A DNA stretch of 64,000 nucleotides, taken from the NCBI RefSeq assembly GCF_012275515.1, contig NZ_JAAZQL010000008.1, positions 1 through 64,000 on the forward strand, given 5' to 3'. A model generated the notes under the pieces. That model was not told the DNA's origin, ran no database searches, and saw only the letters and a program-made list of their open reading frames with translations. Within the stretch, counting starts at the first letter, position 1. Each line of letters opens with the position of its first letter. This document shows positions 41,874 to 50,709 of this stretch, in pieces. Source of the stretch: Novosphingobium sp. SG707 (GTDB lineage Bacteria > Pseudomonadota > Alphaproteobacteria > Sphingomonadales > Sphingomonadaceae). A program made the position numbers and the translations under genes.

Positions 41874-43328
41874 TCACGCAATGCCCAATTGCGGCAACCA
41901 ATGGCCGATGGCGGCGAATTTTGCGACTACCAGAATGCCCCCCAGCGTCGCGCCCACGGCAATGCTCTTGGCGTCGGTGATGGCAAAGGCGACCGGATCG
42001 CTGTCCACTTGGCCCCGGCGGCCCATCATCCAGATGCGGTTGAGCCAGTAGAGCAGCGGCAGAGGCAGCAGCCAGAGCAATTGCGGCGTGGCATAGGCGC
42101 CGGTCTTGCCCATCGCCTCTGCAAACAGCACCATGACCAGGATCGAAACCATGCCCGCCGCCAGCCCGCTGATCGCGACGATTTCGGTGTCGGAGCGGGT
42201 GTAGCCCCGCCCGGAGAGCAATTCGTCGGGCTCGCGCGCGCTGCTGCGCAATTCGACATAGCGCTTCAGGTAGCCGAGGCTGAGAAAGAAGAAGACCGAA
42301 AAGAGCAGCAGCCATGACGACACCGGCACCGCAATCGCCGCCGCGCCCGCGATGATGCGGATCGTATAAAGGCAGGCGAGCGTAAGCACATCGGCGATCA
42401 TCGCCGCCTTCAGCCGCATCGAATAGGCCAGCGTCAGCGCGAAATAGGTCGCCATGGCCGAAAAGCTGGGCAGGCCCAATTGCCACGCCAGCGCCAGACC
42501 CGCGCCCGCAAAGGCGATGCAGGCCAGCAGCGCCTGCGGGATGGGCAGGGCGCCGCTGGCCAGCGGACGACGGCGCTTTTTCGGATGCGCGCGGTCGCTT
42601 TCGATATCGAGCAGGTCGTTGAGCAGATAGACCGAGGAGGCAATCAGGCTCATCGCGGCAAAGGCGAGGCAGGATTGGGCGATGGCACGGGGATTGGCCA
42701 GCAGGCCCGAGGAGGCCAGCGGCACAAAGACCAGCGCGTTCTTGGCCCATTGGTGCGGGCGGGCGGCCTTTACCAGCGCGCGCAACCGGCTGCGCGCCGG
42801 GGCGAGGCGTTCTTCGTGGCGTACGCCGGTGGGTGCCTCGACGGTATAGGCCACGCGCGCCTCGCGCCAGATGCGGCGGTCGGCCCCGCAATCGCCGACG
42901 TAATCGAAAGTTTGCTGGCCCAAGGCTTCGCGGATCGCGGTCAGTTTCGCGCCGCCCTTGGCGTTGCGGCGGGCGCCGCTGGCGATCACCTCGTCGAACA
43001 GGCCCAGATGGGCGGCCACGCGGCGGGCGTTGCGCCAATGGGCCGCGCTGGCCAGCACTACGCGGCGGCGCTGGCGGCGGGCATGGGCGATCAGTTCGAG
43101 CACCTCTGGCCGATAGTTGAGCAAGGCCGGATTAACCGGTGCGCGCCGGGCCAGCAGGGTCTTTAGCCGCGCCCGCCCCCAGATCATCGTCCAGAGCAGG
43201 ACGAACAGGGCCACGAAGCCGCGCTTGGCTTCGGTCACACAGGCTTCCATCGCCACATCGCCCGAAATCAGCGTGCGGTCCAGATCGACCACCAGAACAG
43301 TGTCATCGGTGATGCGTTCATGCAGCAT
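41874..43328 (-). CDS. HAD-UbiA fusion prenyltransferase (decaprenyl-phosphate phosphoribosyltransferase type)
   Basis: The N-terminal ~180 residues form a haloacid-dehalogenase domain with VVDLDRTL (D-x-D-x-T variant) and VGDCGADRRIW. The C-terminal ~290 residues are UbiA-like, with NDLLDIESDRAHPKKRRRPL, the pattern of DPPR synthases, and YSMRLKAAMIADVLTLA. It probably joins a phosphoribosyl or related group to polyprenyl phosphate and dephosphorylates it. It starts 11 bp inside the upstream GT-C-like gene. Confidence 0.85.
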   Translation of the reverse strand: MLHERITDDTVLVVDLDRTLISGDVAMEACVTEAKRGFVALFVLLWTMIWGRARLKTLLARRAPVNPALLNYRPEVLELIAHARRQRRRVVLASAAHWRNARRVAAHLGLFDEVIASGARRNAKGGAKLTAIREALGQQTFDYVGDCGADRRIWREARVAYTVEAPTGVRHEERLAPARSRLRALVKAARPHQWAKNALVFVPLASSGLLANPRAIAQSCLAFAAMSLIASSVYLLNDLLDIESDRAHPKKRRRPLASGALPIPQALLACIAFAGAGLALAWQLGLPSFSAMATYFALTLAYSMRLKAAMIADVLTLACLYTIRIIAGAAAIAVPVSSWLLLFSVFFFLSLGYLKRYVELRSSAREPDELLSGRGYTRSDTEIVAISGLAAGMVSILVMVLFAEAMGKTGAYATPQLLWLLPLPLLYWLNRIWMMGRRGQVDSDPVAFAITDAKSIAVGATLGGILVVAKFAAIGHWLPQLGIA

Positions 43329-44565
43329 GGGGGCTCTCCCTGCGGGCCAGACGGTTGGTGACGATTTCGGTCAGCGCCGCCGACGCCATCACGATCAGCA
43401 AGGGCATGACGGGATCGCGATAGCGGTCGATGATATAGGCGACGCCGTGGAGCGCCCAGAAACCGGTGATGGCGCCCATCACCACGATCTGGCGCGGCCG
43501 CCCGATGCCCGGCAGCAGCAGGCACAGCCCTGCCAGCGTGAGGAACAGCAGATATTGGACGACCTCGAACAGGCGGACATAGGTGACGGCAGGCGAAAGC
43601 GCGAAATCATTCGAATCGGGCAGATTGGGCGCCCAGAAAGCGGCCAGCTTGACGGCGGCAAGGCGGGCCACTTCGGCGGGGTTATGCGCCATCCAGTCGC
43701 GCGCCATCGCGCCCAGCGCGGCGCTGGCGCCCGCCTCGCCAAGGTTTTCGCGCAAGGCGTGCCATTGCGGGCCGATGGGCGTGGCCGCGATCGAGACGAA
43801 GCGCCCGGTGGCCGCGGGATTATTGCCGATATAGAGGTTGAAGCCGGTGTTGGTGGAGAGCGTGGGGCGGCCCAGCATGGCCTGCGTGGCCATCGCCCAT
43901 GGGGCCAGCACCAGCGCGGCCCCCATGCCCATCGCCAGCGCCGGGGCCACCGCGCGCCGCACCGGCCCGCCCAGTACCAGCGCCAGCAAAGGCGCGGCAA
44001 TCAGCGGCAGGGCCGATGTGCCCGCCAGCATGGCCGCGCCCCAGACCGCGCCCGTGACTGCCGCCAGCCCGAGGCTGGAGGGCGAGCGCAGCAGGCGCAG
44101 GGCCAGCCACACCACCGCCACCAGCAGCGGCGTCGAGAGATTTTCCCGCGCCAGCATCGTGCAGTTCCAGATCCCCGGCAGCCACAGCGCATAGCCCAGC
44201 AGCGCCAGCTTGCGCCCCAGATCGCCCAAGCCCGCCTCACGCGCCAGCAGCACGATCAGCCCGCCCGTGGCCAAAGCCAGCGCCAGATTGACCCCAAAGG
44301 CCACCCCCGCCGAAGCCCCCAGCAGCGCGAAGAAGGGCGCAAGGACCAGCGGATAGCCGATGGAATAGAAGGCATGTTGCCCCAGATTGTCGACCGGCCA
44401 TTCGCCATCGGCCATGGTCTGGGCCAGGGTGAAATAGGCCAGCCCATCGCTCTGCAGCGGCTGGGGCAGGGCGAAATGCGCGGCCAGACGGATCGTGACC
44501 GCCAGCAGCAGCAGTGAATTGATCGACAGCGCCGGCGCGCGCGCCGGGGCGGGGGTGGCGGCCAT
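43318..44565 (-). CDS. Membrane glycosyltransferase-like protein (GT-C fold)
   Basis: The 415-residue protein has about ten hydrophobic helices and the architecture of ArnT/PMT-type GT-C enzymes, with an early acidic loop (QSDGLAYFTLAQTMADGEWP) and the loop NTGFNLYIGNNPAATG. GT-C enzymes use lipid-linked sugars. ATG 44565 overlaps the upstream stop (TAATG). The sugar and acceptor are unknown. Confidence 0.72.
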   Translation of the reverse strand: MAATPAPARAPALSINSLLLLAVTIRLAAHFALPQPLQSDGLAYFTLAQTMADGEWPVDNLGQHAFYSIGYPLVLAPFFALLGASAGVAFGVNLALALATGGLIVLLAREAGLGDLGRKLALLGYALWLPGIWNCTMLARENLSTPLLVAVVWLALRLLRSPSSLGLAAVTGAVWGAAMLAGTSALPLIAAPLLALVLGGPVRRAVAPALAMGMGAALVLAPWAMATQAMLGRPTLSTNTGFNLYIGNNPAATGRFVSIAATPIGPQWHALRENLGEAGASAALGAMARDWMAHNPAEVARLAAVKLAAFWAPNLPDSNDFALSPAVTYVRLFEVVQYLLFLTLAGLCLLLPGIGRPRQIVVMGAITGFWALHGVAYIIDRYRDPVMPLLIVMASAALTEIVTNRLARRESPHAA

Positions 44566-44924
44566 TACGCGATGCTCCTTGAAACGCAGACGCAGCCCAG
44601 CGCGATCAGCAAGGTGCCTGCGATGCGGATCGGGCTCAGGCTCTCGCCCAGCGCCAGCACGCCCAGCGCCATGGTCAGGATGAAGCCGAGGCCGACAAAG
44701 GGATAGGCCGCGCTGAGCGGCAGGCGGGCCAGCACATAGAGCCACAGGATCGCCCCAAGCCCATAAAGCCCGAAGCCCGCGATCACCCATGGCGATTGCA
44801 CGAAGGCCAGCCCCGCGCCCGCGCCATTCGCGCGCACCGACCCCACGCCCATTTTGAGCAGCAATTGCGCGATAGCCGACATGGCCACGCTGGTCAGGAT
44901 CAGCATCAAAAGGGCCGGTTGCAT
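44565..44924 (-). CDS. Small EmrE/ArnE-like membrane protein
   Basis: The 119-residue protein has four transmembrane helices of the SMR/EamA type (ALLMLILTSVAMSAIAQLLL, VIAGFGLYGLGAILWLYVLA, AAYPFVGLGFILTMALG, IAGTLLIALGCVCVSR). It resembles ArnE/ArnF, flippases for undecaprenyl-linked aminoarabinose. AAGGAGG lies just before the ATG, and the stop overlaps the next gene. Flipping a lipid-linked sugar for the GT-C protein is inference. Confidence 0.75.
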   Translation of the reverse strand: MQPALLMLILTSVAMSAIAQLLLKMGVGSVRANGAGAGLAFVQSPWVIAGFGLYGLGAILWLYVLARLPLSAAYPFVGLGFILTMALGVLALGESLSPIRIAGTLLIALGCVCVSRSIA

Positions 44925-45239
44925 CGATTCCTCCTTGGGTAGCCTCTCCTATCTCGTGAAAGAGGCCACGCAGGAAGCGCGGTAACCATGGCCATTTCCC
45001 CCCTGTGCCGGAATGAGACGATGCGCCGCGCCAGGTTAATTTCATCGGTGGGACGAAAGGGAGATGGAGTCGGGAATTCGCCTAAATTTATGACTCGCGC
45101 TGCATCTCAATGCGCGAGGGGCCGCCGCCAGGGCCCCCGCTTGATCGGGATCAAAGAGGGGCGGTCAATTGTAAGTGATGCACACGAAGGTCAGGCCGGC
45201 CATCGCGGATGGCGGGCTGCATGATCTGGAGAGGCCACT
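44925..45239. other. Control region between the lipid-sugar operon and ligA
   Basis: 315 bp separate two divergent units. It contains the FNR-type site at 45141-45154 and, at 45168-45186, ATTG-N10-ACACG. The ORF-like frames across it have no family resemblance. Confidence 0.5.
45141..45154. promoter_or_regulatory. FNR/FixK-type operator upstream of ligA
   Basis: TTGAT-CGGG-ATCAA is the exact TTGAT-N4-ATCAA consensus bound by FNR, ANR and FixK-type regulators. It lies 86 bp upstream of the ligA ATG. The identity of the regulator and the sense of control are inferred. Confidence 0.55.
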
Positions 45240-45653
45240 ATGTCTGGACCGCAAAATGTGAGCGAGCCGATTCCGGGCACCCATCTGTTCGATGGCGATG
45301 CTGCGGCCAAGGGCTTTGAGCTCAACGCCATGTGCTATTCCTTTAACAACGCCGCCAATCGTCAGGCCTTCCTTGATGATGAGGAAGCCTATTGCGCCAA
45401 ATTCCACCTCACGCCCGAGCAGCGCAAAGCCGTGGCCGAGCGCAGCGTGCTGGGCATGATCGCGGCGGGCGGCAACATCTATTACCTTGCCAAGCTGGCC
45501 GGGATTTTCGGCCTGAATGTGCAGGATGTCGGCTCGATGCAGACCGGGGTTTCGGTCGATGATTTCAAGGCGATGCTGCTGGCGCAGGGCGCGGGTCGGA
45601 CATATGACGAGGCGCATGGCGCCATGATCGGGAAGGAGAAGGTCCATGGCTGA
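45240..45653 (+). CDS. ligA: Protocatechuate 4,5-dioxygenase alpha subunit (LigA)
   Basis: The small subunit of the extradiol LigAB enzyme caps the active site. The 137-residue protein matches LigA in layout: PGTHLFDGDAAAKGFELNAM, FHLTPEQRKAVAERS and AAGGNIYYLAKLAGIFGLNV. GGAGAGG precedes the ATG. It overlaps ligB by 8 bp. The exact preferred substrate (protocatechuate or a 3-O-methylated or gallate analogue) is not settled by sequence. Confidence 0.92.
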   Translation: MSGPQNVSEPIPGTHLFDGDAAAKGFELNAMCYSFNNAANRQAFLDDEEAYCAKFHLTPEQRKAVAERSVLGMIAAGGNIYYLAKLAGIFGLNVQDVGSMQTGVSVDDFKAMLLAQGAGRTYDEAHGAMIGKEKVHG

Positions 45654-46488
45654 AATCGTAGGCGCTTATTTCACCAGCCATGTGCCCGCCATCGGCGGCG
45701 CGATCCACAAGGGGCTGCAACAGGAACCCTATTGGAAGCCCTTTTTCGACGGGTTCCACAAGGTTCACGAATGGCTGGCGCAGGTGAAGCCCGATGTGGC
45801 CATTGTGTTCAACAATGACCATGGCCTCAACTTCTTCCTCGACAAGATGCCCACCTTTGCCGTGGGCGCGGCGGCCGAATATCACAATGCGGACGAGGGC
45901 TGGGGCCTGCCGCTCTACAAGCCTTTTGCCGGGCATACCGAGCTGAGCTGGCATATCATCAACAGCTTGGTTGAGGATGAGTTCGACATCACCACCTGTC
46001 AGAAGATGCTGGTGGACCATGCGCTCTCGATTCCCTTTGAACTGGCATGGCCCGATGTTGAGGCATGGCCGGTCAAGATCGTGCCCTTTGCCATCAACAC
46101 GGTGCAGCACCCGCTGCCCTCGGCCAAGCGTTGTCTGGCGCTGGGTCAGGCGGTGAACAAGGCGCTGCAGAGTTGGACGGGCGACGAGCGGATCGTCATC
46201 ATCGGCACGGGCGGCCTGTCGCACCAGTTGGACGGCGAGCGAGCCGGTTTCATCAACCGCGATTATGACACATTCTGCATGGACAATCTTTCGGTCGATC
46301 CCGCCGCGCTGACCACGGATTCGATCCACGAGATGGTGCGCAAGGCCGGTACGCAGGGCGTCGAAGTGCTCAACTGGATCGCGGCGCGCGGGGCCTTGGG
46401 CCAAGCTCCGGTTCAGGAGATTCACCGCAATTACCACATCCCGATTTCGAACACGGCGGCGGCCACCATGCTGATGGAACCGGCCTGA
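45646..46488 (+). CDS. ligB: Protocatechuate 4,5-dioxygenase beta subunit (LigB)
   Basis: The catalytic subunit cleaves protocatechuate to 4-carboxy-2-hydroxymuconate semialdehyde with Fe(II) and O2. The 280-residue protein has the iron ligands His12 (SHVPAIGG), His59 (NNDHGLN) and Glu240, and the catalytic His193 (GGLSHQLDG), close to SYK-6 LigB positions known to me. It lacks about 20 residues at the C terminus compared with SYK-6 LigB. A terminator-like hairpin follows. Confidence 0.93.
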   Translation: MAEIVGAYFTSHVPAIGGAIHKGLQQEPYWKPFFDGFHKVHEWLAQVKPDVAIVFNNDHGLNFFLDKMPTFAVGAAAEYHNADEGWGLPLYKPFAGHTELSWHIINSLVEDEFDITTCQKMLVDHALSIPFELAWPDVEAWPVKIVPFAINTVQHPLPSAKRCLALGQAVNKALQSWTGDERIVIIGTGGLSHQLDGERAGFINRDYDTFCMDNLSVDPAALTTDSIHEMVRKAGTQGVEVLNWIAARGALGQAPVQEIHRNYHIPISNTAAATMLMEPA

Positions 46489-46520
46489 AATCAAGCCTCT
46501 GGCGTAAACCCCGTCCTCTT

Positions 46521-46556
46521 GACCCGCCATCGTCGGCGGGGCAGGATGGCGGGGTC
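46521..46556 (+). terminator. Terminator-like hairpin after ligB
   Basis: GACCCGCCATC (46521-46531) pairs with GATGGCGGGGTC (46545-46556) with one bulged G. The T tract is weak (ATTGCTTTC). Confidence 0.6.
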
Positions 46557-46662
46557 ATTGCTTTCAATTGTTACCTTTTCTCCCCCTTGACCACCTCTCC
46601 AAAAACCGTAAGCATTGCATACAGTCGAGACGCCGAAGAATGTCGGCGCCGAAGGAGAGGTT

Positions 46663-48801
46663 ATGCAAGCGCAAGCAAAGTCAGGGGCGAAAAGCGCCTT
46701 GTGGTTGGGTGGTCTGCTGGCCGGGGCCGCTGTGCTGGCTTATGCCGGCGGCGCGACGGGCGCCGGAAAGGTCAGGCTGGCCGTCAATGCCGCCGCCATT
46801 GCCGCATCCGCAGACAAGGGCGACAACTGGCTCAGCCATGGCCGCACCTATGACGAACAGCGCTTCAGCCCGCTGACCCAGATCAACAAGGACAATGTGA
46901 ACCAGCTTGGGCTGGCATGGTATGCCGACCTTGACACCACGCGCGGGCAGGAAGCCACGCCGCTGGTGATCGACGGGGTGATCTATACCACCACGGCCTG
47001 GTCCAAGGCCAAGGCCTATGATGCGCTGACCGGCAAGCTGATCTGGGAATATGACCCGAAGGTGCCGGGCGAAACGGCGGTCAAGGCTTGCTGTGACGTG
47101 GTCAATCGCGGCATGGGCGCATGGGGCGACAAGCTGTTCTACGGCACGCTGGACGGGCGCCTGATCGCGCTGGACCGCACCACCGGGCGCCTGCTGTGGT
47201 CGACCGTGACGGTGGATCGTACCAAGCCCTATACGATCACCGGCGCCCCGCGCGTGGTGAACGGTGTGGTCATCATCGGCAATGGCGGCGCGGAAATGGG
47301 CGTGCGCGGCTATGTTGCGGGCTATGACGTCAACACCGGCAAGCAGCTCTGGAAATTCTACACTGTCCCGGATCAGCCGGGCAAGAACAAGGCCGAATAT
47401 CTCCAGCGCGCCGAGGCGACCTGGAAAGGCGAGTGGTGGAAGCTGGGCGGCGGCGGTACCGTCTGGGATTCGATGGCCTATGACCCGGCGCTCGACCTGC
47501 TCTATATCGGCGTGGGCAATGGTTCGCCCTGGAACCAGTCCTATCGCTCGCCGGGCGGCGGGGACAATCTCTATCTGTCCTCCATCGTCGCGGTGCGGCC
47601 CAAGACCGGCCAATATGTCTGGCATTTCCAGGAAACGCCGGGTGAAACATGGGATTTCACCGCCAGCCAGCATATCGTTCTGGCCGATCTGATGATCGAC
47701 GGACGGATGCGCAAAGTGCTGATGCACGCGCCCAAGAACGGCTTCTTCTATGTGGTGGACCGCCAGACCGGGCAGTTCATCAAGGGCAAGAATTTCGTGC
47801 CGGTAAACTGGGCCACGGGCCTCGACCCCAAGACCGGCCGCCCGATCGAAAATCCCCAGGCGCGGTTTGACAAGACCGGCAAGCCCTTCGTCTCGATGCC
47901 CGGCGCGGGCGGGGCGCATAGTTGGCAACCGATGGCCTATGATCCCCGGCAAAAGCTGATGTTCATCCCGGCCAATATCGCGGCCTTCCCCTATGTGCCT
48001 GATGAGAAGTGGAAAGCGGCCAAATATGGTTTCAACAACGGGTTGAACCAGGGCGCTGCCGCAATGCCCGCCAACAATGACGTGCGCGAGGCGGCCAAGG
48101 CGGCCACCAAGGGCGCGCTGATCGCGTGGGATCCGGTGACCCAGACCGAGAAGTGGCGCGTGGATTATCCCGGCCCATCGAACGGCGGCTTGCTGGCCAC
48201 GGCGGGCGATCTGTTGTTCCAAGGCACGGCCAAGGGTGATTTCGTCGCCTATTCCTCGCTCGATGGCAAGAAGCTGTGGTCGTTTGACGCGCAGACCGGC
48301 GTCATCGCCGCGCCTGTCACCTTTACCGTCAAGGGGCAGCAATATGTCGCCGTCATGGCGGGCTGGGGCGGGATCTGGCCGCTGGCCACAGGGGCGCTGG
48401 CGTGGAAATCGGGGCCGGTGCGCAATATCAGCCGCCTGCTGGTGTTCAAACTGGGCGGCAAGGCGCAATTGCCCGCCAAGCCCGACCCCAATTTCGGCCC
48501 GCTCGACCCTCCGGCCCAGACCGCGAGCAAGGAAGTGGTGGCCAAGGGCGCCAATACGTTCGGCCGTTTCTGCGGCGTGTGTCATGGCGATGCGGCCATC
48601 GGCGGCGGCGTGGTGCCCGACCTGCGCCACAGCGCGGCGCTGGGCAGCCCGGAGACGTGGCAGGCCATCGTGCATGACGGCGCGCTCAAGGCCAATGGCA
48701 TGATCGGCTGGTCGGCGCAGCTCAGCCGTGAGGATATTGACGCGATCCGCCATTACGTCATCGCTCGCGCGCATGAGGACAAGGCTCTGGGCGAGAAATA
48801 G
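46663..48801 (+). CDS. PQQ-dependent quinohemoprotein alcohol/aldehyde dehydrogenase
   Basis: This 712-residue periplasmic enzyme is of the type II quinohemoprotein alcohol dehydrogenase class. It has a signal segment, an eight-bladed propeller starting NWLSHGRTYDEQRFSPL, the vicinal disulfide pair Cys143-Cys144 (KACCDVV) and a C-terminal heme c domain with CGVCH near residue 637. ATG 46663 is preceded by AAGGAG. It may oxidise an aromatic alcohol or aldehyde in the cluster and pass electrons to cytochrome c. Substrate unknown. Confidence 0.9.
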   Translation: MQAQAKSGAKSALWLGGLLAGAAVLAYAGGATGAGKVRLAVNAAAIAASADKGDNWLSHGRTYDEQRFSPLTQINKDNVNQLGLAWYADLDTTRGQEATPLVIDGVIYTTTAWSKAKAYDALTGKLIWEYDPKVPGETAVKACCDVVNRGMGAWGDKLFYGTLDGRLIALDRTTGRLLWSTVTVDRTKPYTITGAPRVVNGVVIIGNGGAEMGVRGYVAGYDVNTGKQLWKFYTVPDQPGKNKAEYLQRAEATWKGEWWKLGGGGTVWDSMAYDPALDLLYIGVGNGSPWNQSYRSPGGGDNLYLSSIVAVRPKTGQYVWHFQETPGETWDFTASQHIVLADLMIDGRMRKVLMHAPKNGFFYVVDRQTGQFIKGKNFVPVNWATGLDPKTGRPIENPQARFDKTGKPFVSMPGAGGAHSWQPMAYDPRQKLMFIPANIAAFPYVPDEKWKAAKYGFNNGLNQGAAAMPANNDVREAAKAATKGALIAWDPVTQTEKWRVDYPGPSNGGLLATAGDLLFQGTAKGDFVAYSSLDGKKLWSFDAQTGVIAAPVTFTVKGQQYVAVMAGWGGIWPLATGALAWKSGPVRNISRLLVFKLGGKAQLPAKPDPNFGPLDPPAQTASKEVVAKGANTFGRFCGVCHGDAAIGGGVVPDLRHSAALGSPETWQAIVHDGALKANGMIGWSAQLSREDIDAIRHYVIARAHEDKALGEK

Positions 48802-48818
48802 GGGGCCTGAAAAACAGA

Positions 48819-48856
48819 GGGCGCGAGACATAAACGCGATGGGCCGTCTCGCGCCC
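48819..48856. terminator. Perfect 11-bp stem-loop between the quinoprotein and ALDH genes
   Basis: GGGCGCGAGAC (48819-48829) pairs with GTCTCGCGCCC (48846-48856) around a 16-base loop, without a T tract. It may terminate or attenuate transcription from the quinoprotein gene. Confidence 0.55.
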
Positions 48857-48866
48857 GGCTTGGCAG

Positions 48867-48885
48867 ATTGCTATGGAATGATACA
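48867..48885. promoter_or_regulatory. Candidate operator ATTG-N10-ATACA before the ALDH gene
   Basis: The spacing and both halves match the dyad in the SDR-MFS divergent promoter (56687-56705), suggesting a shared regulator. Statistical support is limited. Confidence 0.35.
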
Positions 48886-48934
48886 TTAAAAATAGCGCGG
48901 GCGAACCGTGCAGGAGAGAGAGAGGATCAAGGCC

Positions 48935-50446
48935 ATGAATGATATGACCACTGTTTCCTATCAGCAGCATGCCTATTCGGCGGCGGCGCAAAAGTCCCTG
49001 TCGCGCAAGCCCGCCCTGTTCATCAATGGCGAATGGGTGGCCTCCAGCCATGGCGGGCTGATCGATGTCGAGGACCCTTCCTCGGGCAAGGTCGTCAGCC
49101 AGATCGTAGACGCCAGCCTGGCCGATACCGACCGGGCCGTGGCCGCCGCGCGCGCCGCCTTTGACGATGGCCGGTGGAGCGGTCTGGCGCCCATCGCGCG
49201 CGAAAAGATCATGCTGCGGCTGGCCGATCTGATCGAGGCCCATGCCGAGGAATTTGCCGAGTTGGAAGCCATCGACAATGGCAAGCCCAAGACCATGGCG
49301 GGCGCCATCGACGTGCCCGGCGCGGTCAGCCACATCCGCTATATGGCCGGGTTTGCCGCCAAGGTAGGTGGGGAAACCACGCCGCCCTATACGCTGCCCA
49401 CGGGTGCCTTCTTCACCTATACGGTCAAGGAGCCGGTGGGCGTCTGCGCCCAGATCGTACCGTGGAACTTTCCGCTGCTGATGGCGTGTTTGAAGATCGG
49501 TCCGGCGCTGGCGGCGGGCTGCACGATCATCCTCAAGCCTGCCGAGCAGACCTCGCTGACCGCGCTGCGGCTGGCCGATCTGATTGCGGAAAGCGGCATT
49601 CCGGCGGGCGTGGTCAATGTCATCACCGGCTATGGCCATGTTTCGGGCGACCGGCTCGTCAAGCACCCCGATGTGGACAAGGTGGCCTTCACCGGCTCGA
49701 CCGAAATCGGCAAGCTGATCAACAAGAACGCCACCGATACGCTCAAGCATGTGACGCTGGAGCTTGGCGGGAAATCGCCGGTGGTGGTGATGCCCGACGT
49801 GGATGTGGCCGAGGCGGCGCCGGGGGCGGCGGGCGCGATCTTCTTCAATTCGGGGCAGGTTTGCGTGGCCGGTTCGCGGCTTTACGCGCATAAATCGGTG
49901 TTCGATCAGGTGGTTGAAGGCATTGCAAATACTGCGCCTTTCTGGGCCCCGCGCCCTTCGCTGGACCCTTCCGCGCATATGGGGCCGCTGGTTTCGCAGG
50001 AACAGTTCGACCGCGTGATGGGATACATTGAGGCGGGCAAGCGCGATGGCGCCAGCGTCGCTATGGGCGGCGATGCGCCCAGTGCGGATGGCTATTACGT
50101 CAACCCCACGATGCTGGTGAATGTGAACCCGCAGATGAGCGTGGTGCGCGAGGAAATCTTTGGCCCGGTTGTCGTGGCTCAGCGTTTCGACGACCTCGAC
50201 GAGGTGGTCAAGGAAGCCAACAACACCCAGTTCGGCCTTGCCGCCAGCGTGTGGACCAAGGACGCCTCGACGCTGCACAAGCTGGCCAGCAGGATCAAGG
50301 CCGGGACCGTGTGGGCCAATTGCCATGCGATGATCGACGTGGCGCTGCCCTTTGGCGGATACAAGGAAAGCGGCATCGGACGGGAGCAGGGCCGGGCGGG
50401 GATCGAGGCCTATCTCGAAACCAAGTCGGTGATTGTGAAGCTTTAA
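48935..50446 (+). CDS. NAD(P)-dependent aromatic aldehyde dehydrogenase-like protein
   Basis: This 503-residue ALDH has the catalytic Glu in LELGGKSPVVV and Cys in NSGQVCVAGSR, and the NAD-binding PWNFPLLMACLKIGPALAAG. In this context vanillin, 5-formyl- or related benzaldehydes are likely substrates, as for LigV, but this is inference. ATG 48935 follows an AGGAGAGAG purine tract; a GTG at 48908 is also in frame. Confidence 0.9.
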   Translation: MNDMTTVSYQQHAYSAAAQKSLSRKPALFINGEWVASSHGGLIDVEDPSSGKVVSQIVDASLADTDRAVAAARAAFDDGRWSGLAPIAREKIMLRLADLIEAHAEEFAELEAIDNGKPKTMAGAIDVPGAVSHIRYMAGFAAKVGGETTPPYTLPTGAFFTYTVKEPVGVCAQIVPWNFPLLMACLKIGPALAAGCTIILKPAEQTSLTALRLADLIAESGIPAGVVNVITGYGHVSGDRLVKHPDVDKVAFTGSTEIGKLINKNATDTLKHVTLELGGKSPVVVMPDVDVAEAAPGAAGAIFFNSGQVCVAGSRLYAHKSVFDQVVEGIANTAPFWAPRPSLDPSAHMGPLVSQEQFDRVMGYIEAGKRDGASVAMGGDAPSADGYYVNPTMLVNVNPQMSVVREEIFGPVVVAQRFDDLDEVVKEANNTQFGLAASVWTKDASTLHKLASRIKAGTVWANCHAMIDVALPFGGYKESGIGREQGRAGIEAYLETKSVIVKL

Positions 50447-50455
50447 GGGTTTGGG

Positions 50456-50679
50456 TGCCTCCGGCGGGCAAAGGGACTTGGCCCCTTTGCAATCCCATTA
50501 TGGGGTTGTGCTTGGTCTGCTGGGGGGCGTGATGCCCATGGTTTGTAAAGCCTGCGGCGCGGTGAAGTAGCGTCAAAAGCGTCGCAGGCTTTAACTGTGC
50601 AACACCGCGTCCGATCCCCAACGCCAAACCCTTGACGCAACAAAGACAGTAACGGGAGCGGCAGGGGCCAGACCCCCGC
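50456..50679 (+). repeat. Modular palindromic element, copy H (X-C-Y, worn Y)
   Basis: Cap X starts at 50456 with the pairing variant GCAAAGGGACTTGG/CCCCTTTGC. C arms are at 50547-50560 and 50579-50594, with one G-T wobble. Cap Y (50660-50679) reads GGCAGGGGCCAGACCCCCGC and is no longer a perfect palindrome. It lies in the ALDH-amidohydrolase gap. Confidence 0.85.
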
Positions 50680-50709
50680 ATTCTTCCCTTAAAACTTGGA
50701 CATCAAATC

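Noticed and set aside
46681..48831. 716-codon frame antisense to the quinohemoprotein gene
   Set aside because: It is a shadow frame; the plus-strand gene has clear PQQ and heme motifs.
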